Origin: OFTM10 sp964344055
GTDB lineage: Bacteria; Actinomycetota; Acidimicrobiia; Acidimicrobiales; Aldehydirespiratoraceae
DNA length: 64,000 nucleotides
Direction of reading: 5' to 3'
NCBI GenBank assembly: GCA_964344055.1
Contig: CAYFLT010000004.1
Coordinates: forward strand, 73,000-136,999
Part shown: positions 59,949 through 64,000 of the stretch, piece after piece
Layout: the number at the start of each line of letters is the position of its first letter
Numbering within the stretch: the first letter of the stretch is position 1
Position numbers and translations under genes: made by a program
The notes under the pieces: generated by a model
The model's database searches: none
What the model saw: only the letters and a program-made list of their open reading frames with translations
What the model was told of the DNA's origin: nothing

Positions 59949-61025
59949 TCACTTCACTGTGATGTCGTCGACTCGTACCACTGTGCCCTGGAACCCCACG
60001 ATGTAGGCGGTCGTACCGACGATCTCCATCGACAGCGGCTGATCGAGTCCGCCAATCACCGTCGTGAACCCGCCCTCGCCATCGCTCAACAGCAGTTCGC
60101 CGGTGCCGAGCTCGGCGGGGGCGCCGTCCGGCTGACCGGGAGTGAAGAAGCCCTGTGCCAACCCGTACAGGGAGTCGCCTCGGCCTCGCTCGACATCGAC
60201 CAGGAGGGGGCCTCCTGCCGCGATCAGCTTGAACTCCTCGTCGTCGTCGCTCTCGTCGTCGCTCTTTCTGTCGTCGCTCTCGCTGTCGTCATCGTCGTCA
60301 CTCTCGTCGTCGTCATCGTCGTCCTTGATCGACGGCTCGATCAACAGGATCTGTCCGTCCTCGGGAAGATGCGGCTGGGGGCCCGCCATCGCGACGAGGA
60401 TGTCCTCACCCCACGTCTCGAGTCCGGTGGGGACGGTGTTGCCGAACGCCTCCACCTCGGTGATGTCACCGTCGCGAGTGACATGGACCACCTTGTTGTG
60501 GTGCGCCTCGGCCACGATGAACCCACCCCTGTACGTGTCGATCGAGTAGTGCACGCCGGTGGTGATGAAGTAGTGGATGTCCGCGCCGGGCGGGTTGGCC
60601 TGGGACCAGGCACCGAGATCGGCGATCACGGTCCACTCGTCGGGGCCGTCCATCCGATAGATCCCGGTTGGATCCGGCGATCCGAAGAACTCGCCGACAA
60701 GCGAGACGAGCACATACGCCGTCTTGCCGTGGAACACGAGATCCATCGGCCCGCCGATCGGTGCGATCCTGGTCGGGAGACCCGACGCGTACACCGACGC
60801 CGCGCCTGTTGCCGGATCGATCCTCAGGATCTGTCCTGTGTCGCTCTCGGTCACGTAGAGCGCACCGTCGGGGCCCATGGCGCTGCCATTGGCTCCGGCG
60901 ATGCCAGTGGTGAGAGTGGTGACCGAAGGTGATGTCGCCTTCGGGCTCGCTCCCACCGGTGAAAGGCCGGCGAGCATTGCGACAGCCAACACGGCATACG
61001 TGATGAGGTTTCTGATGTGGTGCAT
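59949..61025 (-). CDS. Secreted ScyD/ScyE-family propeller with acidic insertion
   Basis: 358 residues. A signal peptide is clear (MHHIRN, then LITYAVLAVAMLAGLSPVGA). The mature protein has NHL/propeller blades: GIAGANGSAMGPDGALYVTE, GQILRIDPATGAASVYASG, GPMDLVFHGKTAYVLVS, matching the ScyD/ScyE family named from scytonemin gene clusters. Between residues 233 and 263 lies an almost pure Asp/Glu/Ser stretch that the family normally lacks and that could bind Ca2+. A strong TAGGAGGAGGAC site lies upstream of the ATG. Function unknown. Confidence 0.8.
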   Translation of the reverse strand: MHHIRNLITYAVLAVAMLAGLSPVGASPKATSPSVTTLTTGIAGANGSAMGPDGALYVTESDTGQILRIDPATGAASVYASGLPTRIAPIGGPMDLVFHGKTAYVLVSLVGEFFGSPDPTGIYRMDGPDEWTVIADLGAWSQANPPGADIHYFITTGVHYSIDTYRGGFIVAEAHHNKVVHVTRDGDITEVEAFGNTVPTGLETWGEDILVAMAGPQPHLPEDGQILLIEPSIKDDDDDDESDDDDDSESDDRKSDDESDDDEEFKLIAAGGPLLVDVERGRGDSLYGLAQGFFTPGQPDGAPAELGTGELLLSDGEGGFTTVIGGLDQPLSMEIVGTTAYIVGFQGTVVRVDDITVK

Positions 61026-61149
61026 TTCGTCCTCCTCCTAGGTGGACCGGTGCTTCTTGTTGAAGCTCTTGGTGGACCTCGCCCCAGAGGTCGGGGCGCG
61101 CGCGTCCACGACACGGCGCCACAGTGGATTGGATGTCCAGCCGGCTCGC

Positions 61150-61422
61150 TCAGATAGGGCTCGGCAACTCCTCGGCCAGCGGGCCGAACTCGTCGACCGG
61201 GGTGACCACGTCGGCGGGAACGCCGAGTCGGGCCGCCGCTTCGCGGATCGCCTCGGCGTTGGGTGCCTCGTAGAGGCAGTAGGACTTGCGCTTGTCGGCC
61301 GAGAGGAAGGACAAGACCCACTTCACACCGACCTCGTCGTTCACGAGCTTGATGCCCTCGTCGTCGAGTGCATCAGGATCGAGGACCTCGGCGAAGTTCC
61401 GTTCGATGACGAACAGCCCCAT
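61150..61422 (-). CDS. DUF4242 family small protein
   Basis: About 90 residues from ATG 61422: MGLFVIERNFAEVLDP, then GVKWVLSFLSADKRKSYCLY, EAPNAEAIREAAARLGVPAD and VVTPVDEF. The strand VIERNFAEVL and the KRKSYCLYEAPNAEAI helix start are the recognisable DUF4242 signature, a ferredoxin-like fold with no known function. An in-frame ATG 15 bp upstream is possible. Confidence 0.8.
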   Translation of the reverse strand: MGLFVIERNFAEVLDPDALDDEGIKLVNDEVGVKWVLSFLSADKRKSYCLYEAPNAEAIREAAARLGVPADVVTPVDEFGPLAEELPSPI

Positions 61423-61547
61423 GGCTACTCCCTTCATGGACCGCTGACGGCCCGTTGATGTGTGCTGTCAACTGACCGTAAGTACGGCTCGGGGAGCTGT
61501 CATGACCTGTCCTGACCGTCCTATCCATTGACGGACGGTGCCCGGTT

Positions 61548-61565
61548 ATGGTCAATATTGACCAT
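61548..61565. promoter_or_regulatory. 18-bp perfect palindrome upstream of cyclase-AAA gene
   Basis: atggtcaatattgaccat is a perfect 18-bp palindrome 28 bp before the ATG at 61594. It sits in the AT-rich part of the 171-bp divergent gap between the DUF4242 gene and the cyclase. GACCGTAAGTACGG, a smaller inverted repeat, lies near 61475. Probable operator. Confidence 0.65.
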
Positions 61566-61593
61566 TGGTACTTTCGAGGCGGGATCGAGAGCC

Positions 61594-64000
61594 ATGATCA
61601 CTACGACAGCCACGGTGCTCTTTTGTGACATCGTCGGGAGCACGTCGCACCGCGCCCAGATGGGCGAGATCGACGCCGATCGCTTCTTCGTGTCGGTCGA
61701 GCAGCGCTTCAGGAGCCTGGTCGACGACTGTGGGGGCCGGGTTCTCAAGGGGGGCGGGGATGGGATCATGGCGATCTTCAACGCCAGCTCCGAGGCGGTG
61801 TCGGCCGCCGTCGCGTTGCAGCGGGGCAGTGCCGCCGCGAGTCCGGAGATCCAGCTGAGGGTCGGCGTTGCAGCCGGCGACGTCACGTGGGAGGGCGAGG
61901 ACTGCTACGGAATGCCCGTCGTCGTCGCGGCCCGTCTCGAATCGGCGTGTGCACCGGGCGGGATCCTGGTCTCCGCGGTCGTTCGGGCTCTCGCCGGCAC
62001 CCGAGTCAATGCCGAGTACGAACCGATCGGGTCGCTGGAACTGAAAGGGGTTCCCGAACCGGTGGAGGCCTACTCCCTCTCGTGGCAGGGTCCCGAGGAC
62101 ACAAGCCCCGTCTGGGCGTTCCCGGCGATCCTTCCCAAGTCCGTGGACCTGCCTTTCGTCGGACGTTCGACAGAGATCACCGAACTGATGCAGACGTGGG
62201 CCCGCGCGGAGACCGGCGGCGCGGGTGTGGTCCTGCTCGGCGGCGAGGCCGGTGCGGGGAAGACCCGACTGGCCACCGAACTCGCTCATCGCTGTCATCG
62301 CGACGGCGCGATCGTCCTCGCGGGTTTGTGTGACAGCGAGTTGTCGCTCCCCTACCAGCCATGGGTGTTGATCCTCGACCAGTTGGTCGCCGCGCTCCCG
62401 CCGGCCAGCCTCGACGAGCTGCGAACCCCCCTGGGCCACCTCCTCGGGCTCGCCCCGCAACTGAACGAGTCGGTGGGAGGCCTCCCGCGGCCGGCGCCGC
62501 TCGATCCCGAAGTGGAGCGAGTCCGGATGTTCGACGCGGTCGCCACCGTCCTACGGGTGGCGTCCGCCATCGCTCCGATCCTCCTCGTTCTCGACGATGT
62601 GCACTGGGCGGGAAACCAGACGCTCGACCTGATGCGATACCTCGTCAAGACGCGACCGATCGAACGATGTCTCACCGTGGTCACCCATCGCGATACGAGC
62701 GACGAGATCGACGGCTACTTCGCCGCGGCACTGGCGGACTTCCGACGCCACGAGGCGGTCACCCATGTCAAGGTCGGCGGGATCACCAGCGAGGCGGTGT
62801 ACCAGCTGCTCGACCAGAAGCACGCCTCTGGAGATCTTCGGGCCCGAGCCGAGCAGATCACCGAGCGAACGCACGGCAACGCATTCCTGGTAACCGAGTT
62901 GCTGCGGGGAGCAGTCGACCGGGGCGACGTCGTCCCCGAGAGCGTCGCCGATGTCGTACGCGGGAGGATGCATCGGCTCAGCGACGATGCGGCCGCTCTT
63001 GCGAACCTCATCGCAGTGGGTGGCCGGGTGGACCTGCGCGTACTGGTCGACGCCCGGCCAGACGGCGTCGACATCCGTCAGGGACTCGGTGAGCTCACGC
63101 GGTCCGGCCTGGTCGTGGAGTTGAGCGGCGAGTTGCCGAGTTTCCAGTTCGCGCACGCGTTGATACGCGATGCGGTCAACCACGAGCTGCCCTCCTTCGA
63201 CCGAGCGGACCTGCATCACGTGCTGGCCCTCTCGATCGAAAGGGTCCACACGGCGGATCGACGATCGGTGCTCCCAGCTTTGGCTCGACACTTCGCGGCC
63301 GCGTCGGCGGTGGCCGGCTGGGAGAAGGCGGCCTACTACGGGAGGCGGGCCGCGGCCCAGGCCCACCGGACCGCTGCCTACGAGGAGGCGATCGACCTGA
63401 TCGAGAACTCGTTGCGCGTGACGCCGGAAGGAAGTCGGGAGCGCGCCGAGCTCCTGATCGACGCCGCAGAGCTCCTGGAACGTTGTGGACGGAACCCGGA
63501 AGCGGTCGAGTTCGCCGAACAAGCGGAGGACGCGGCGACCGAGATCGAGGACGCCGTCCTCGCCGCAAGGGCGAGCATCGAGCTCGAACGGGCCGCACAT
63601 CTCGCCAACTCGTCGCTGGATCGCTCGCCGCCTCGCCTCCGACGGGTCCTGGAGATCGAGGAGCACCTTCCGGAGAAGTTCCGGGTCCAGGCGATGGCGT
63701 CCCTCGGCCGGGCCACCTGGCTCAATGGGCTCAGCGGGGCGCATCGACTCGCGTCCGACGCTCTCGTCGCAGCGCGTGAGCTCGGCGAGGAAGAGACCGT
63801 CAGCCATGCGCTCGAGATGGCCTGTGTGATCGAGCGAGACCCCCGGCGGGCCCTCGAGCTCGCTCGTGACCTGGAGGAGACCACCACCGCGCTGGGCAAC
63901 GTATTCCAGTCGATGTGGGCCATGACCCGTCAGACCGATGCGCTGCTGACCACGCTCACGGAGATCTCCCCAGACCTGCTCACTGAAATTCCCCACCTTT
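61594..64000 (+). CDS. Class III cyclase - AAA ATPase - TPR regulator (3' end outside window)
   Basis: The frame from ATG 61594 is open to the last base, so 802 residues are seen. Residues 1-165 are a class III cyclase domain: ATVLFCDIVGSTSHRAQMGE (metal D12) and LKGGGDGIMAIF (D56), though the transition-state segment reads YGMPVVVAARLESA, with valine in place of the usual asparagine, so activity is uncertain. FVGRSTEITELM opens an ATPase module with P-loop LLGGEAGAGKTRLA (216-224) and Walker B ILLVLDDVHWAG (330-338). HGNAFLVTELLRG and RMHRLSDDAAALANLIA complete it, then TPR-like helices to the edge. The layout matches MalT-like cyclase-AAA regulators; a LuxR-type helix-turn-helix may follow outside the window. 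Confidence 0.85.
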   Translation, partial: MITTTATVLFCDIVGSTSHRAQMGEIDADRFFVSVEQRFRSLVDDCGGRVLKGGGDGIMAIFNASSEAVSAAVALQRGSAAASPEIQLRVGVAAGDVTWEGEDCYGMPVVVAARLESACAPGGILVSAVVRALAGTRVNAEYEPIGSLELKGVPEPVEAYSLSWQGPEDTSPVWAFPAILPKSVDLPFVGRSTEITELMQTWARAETGGAGVVLLGGEAGAGKTRLATELAHRCHRDGAIVLAGLCDSELSLPYQPWVLILDQLVAALPPASLDELRTPLGHLLGLAPQLNESVGGLPRPAPLDPEVERVRMFDAVATVLRVASAIAPILLVLDDVHWAGNQTLDLMRYLVKTRPIERCLTVVTHRDTSDEIDGYFAAALADFRRHEAVTHVKVGGITSEAVYQLLDQKHASGDLRARAEQITERTHGNAFLVTELLRGAVDRGDVVPESVADVVRGRMHRLSDDAAALANLIAVGGRVDLRVLVDARPDGVDIRQGLGELTRSGLVVELSGELPSFQFAHALIRDAVNHELPSFDRADLHHVLALSIERVHTADRRSVLPALARHFAAASAVAGWEKAAYYGRRAAAQAHRTAAYEEAIDLIENSLRVTPEGSRERAELLIDAAELLERCGRNPEAVEFAEQAEDAATEIEDAVLAARASIELERAAHLANSSLDRSPPRLRRVLEIEEHLPEKFRVQAMASLGRATWLNGLSGAHRLASDALVAARELGEEETVSHALEMACVIERDPRRALELARDLEETTTALGNVFQSMWAMTRQTDALLTTLTEISPDLLTEIPHL

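Overview
The window is about 64 kb of uniformly GC-rich bacterial DNA. It has five short runs of N (15427-15436, 33212-33304, 36368-36377, 40260-40273, 51356-51365), so it is part of a scaffolded draft genome or metagenome bin. Many GTG starts, frequent 4-bp ATGA stop/start overlaps, cyclase-AAA-TPR regulators, a stand-alone LigD polymerase domain, NarL-type two-component genes and a BTAD/NB-ARC regulator point to Actinomycetota, most likely the class Acidimicrobiia. That placement is inference from gene style. I see no rRNA or tRNA gene, insertion sequence, phage gene or CRISPR array; five genes are interrupted by a frameshift, deletion or stop.

Layout. 0-14 kb is metabolic: a cut-off amidohydrolase, a GIDE-LemA membrane protein, an ilvD / TetR / FAD-oxidase / MFS / TfoX-like gene string, a second MFS pump, LigD polymerase, a ROK kinase, a 2-hydroxyacid dehydrogenase, and a YczE-like protein followed by a MarR-TauD pair. 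14-19 kb holds an unrecognised beta-propeller-like protein, a divergent pair of cyclic-nucleotide-binding-domain genes around a 20-bp palindrome, threonine aldolase and a phytanoyl-CoA dioxygenase homologue. 19-30 kb is one enormous locus: zinc ribbon, class III cyclase, AAA ATPase, TPR and nineteen tandem NTF2/SnoaL-like modules, split by an apparent extra 4-bp repeat unit. 30-39 kb holds a membrane acyltransferase, a large polytopic protein, a two-component system, a VanZ-like protein and an AbiEi/DUF559-like protein. 39-50 kb holds valS, azlCD, a PhoX-like secreted protein, TauE, a broken GGDEF gene, an acyl-CoA dehydrogenase, a methyltransferase and a beta-carbonic anhydrase facing an HxlR regulator. 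50-64 kb holds a coupled cyclase / membrane phosphoesterase / membrane hydrolase operon divergent from a BTAD-NB-ARC regulator that carries an in-frame amber codon, then a ScyD-like secreted protein and a second cyclase-AAA regulator that runs off the end.

Two themes stand out. First, cyclic-nucleotide signalling is dense: three class III cyclase domains, two cNMP-binding proteins and a damaged diguanylate cyclase. Second, the intergenic DNA carries a family of hairpins with arms resembling TGACACATNCGGACC and a constant 7-nt loop, at least seven copies within 21 kb, several lending stop codons to genes. Other, unrelated, large perfect hairpins sit at 7.2, 14.1 and 15.7 kb. The nineteen-module cyclase, the coupled cyclase-phosphoesterase-hydrolase operon and the hairpin family are the best candidates for undescribed biology.
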